DNA of 64,000 nt, from positions 1 to 64,000 of the forward strand of contig NZ_WBSO01000005.1 in NCBI RefSeq assembly GCF_009299485.1, read 5' to 3'. Below are positions 63,984 through 64,000 of the stretch, in pieces (position 1 is the first letter of the stretch; every line of letters starts with the position of its first letter). The DNA is from Bifidobacterium apri. GTDB lineage: Bacteria > Actinomycetota > Actinomycetes > Actinomycetales > Bifidobacteriaceae. A program made the translations under genes and the position numbers. The notes below the pieces were generated by a model. It worked only from the letters and a program-made list of their open reading frames with translations, was not told the origin of the DNA and searched no databases.

Positions 63984-64000
63984 AAATACCCTTGTCAATG

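Overview
The window is a piece of a high-GC Gram-positive chromosome, almost certainly a Bifidobacterium or close relative. The left edge carries the 5' end of a bifidobacterial-type 16S rRNA gene on the minus strand. The genes fit this: MalF/MalG-type sugar importers without their own ATPase, a separate MsmK-type ATPase, GH13, GH36 and GH3 glycosidases, ROK control, and the actinobacterial block cca - NUDIX - DUF6049 - murJ(-pseudokinase) - trxB. The species cannot be fixed from the sequence alone. No phage, transposase or CRISPR array was seen.

Layout. 1-819: start of an rRNA operon (leftward) with a long leader or promoter region that is G/T-rich on the transcribed strand. 820-4918: sirtuin, threonine deaminase and a GH13 oligo-1,6-glucosidase-like enzyme. 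5141-9905: a leftward sugar ABC importer operon (binding protein and two permeases) divergent from a ROK regulator. 9912-15321: a two-component system, a secreted peptide of the lactococcin 972 type, a large DUF1430-like membrane protein and an ABC ATPase, which together form a complete-looking bacteriocin production and immunity locus placed directly behind the ROK gene. 15411-15721: a regular palindrome array. 15798-19294: a DUF5067-like membrane protein split by a G7 tract and a second NarL-type two-component system. 19314-28591: TauE exporter, GH36 alpha-galactosidase, tadA, Na+/H+ antiporter, a second palindrome array, an esterase and two membrane proteins of unknown function. 28890-35987: Ca2+-type P-ATPase, rlmB-like methylase, a long perfect inverted repeat, DUF4032 protein and msmK. 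36419-45417: LytTR/GHKL two-component system, GtrA-like protein overlapping a cytosolic GH3 gene, and a membrane-anchored, domain-permuted GH3 enzyme. 45677-63899: housekeeping and envelope genes: Ser/Thr kinase, DsbA-like protein, tRNA-Thr(TGT), a 6C-type small RNA, G5-domain wall protein, rsmA-ispE, LytR_C protein, then cca, NUDIX, DUF6049, murJ and trxB.

How it fits together. The importer at 5294-8429 brings in an oligosaccharide, MsmK (34860-35987) probably powers it, the GH13 and GH36 enzymes cut alpha-linked sugars in the cytosol, and the ROK protein probably senses the sugar. The ROK gene is only 6 nt from the bacteriocin two-component genes, so sugar sensing and bacteriocin control may share a transcript.

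Most notable observations: the lactococcin 972-like locus with a 20-bp palindrome upstream of the peptide gene; two arrays of an 18-bp palindrome spaced 73-74 bp apart, both lying between convergent genes; a poly-G frameshift that could switch a surface protein; a 6C small RNA; and a set of genes whose TANNNT-like box sits exactly 7 nt before the start codon, suggesting leaderless transcripts. All calls rest on reading the sequence; no database search was run.
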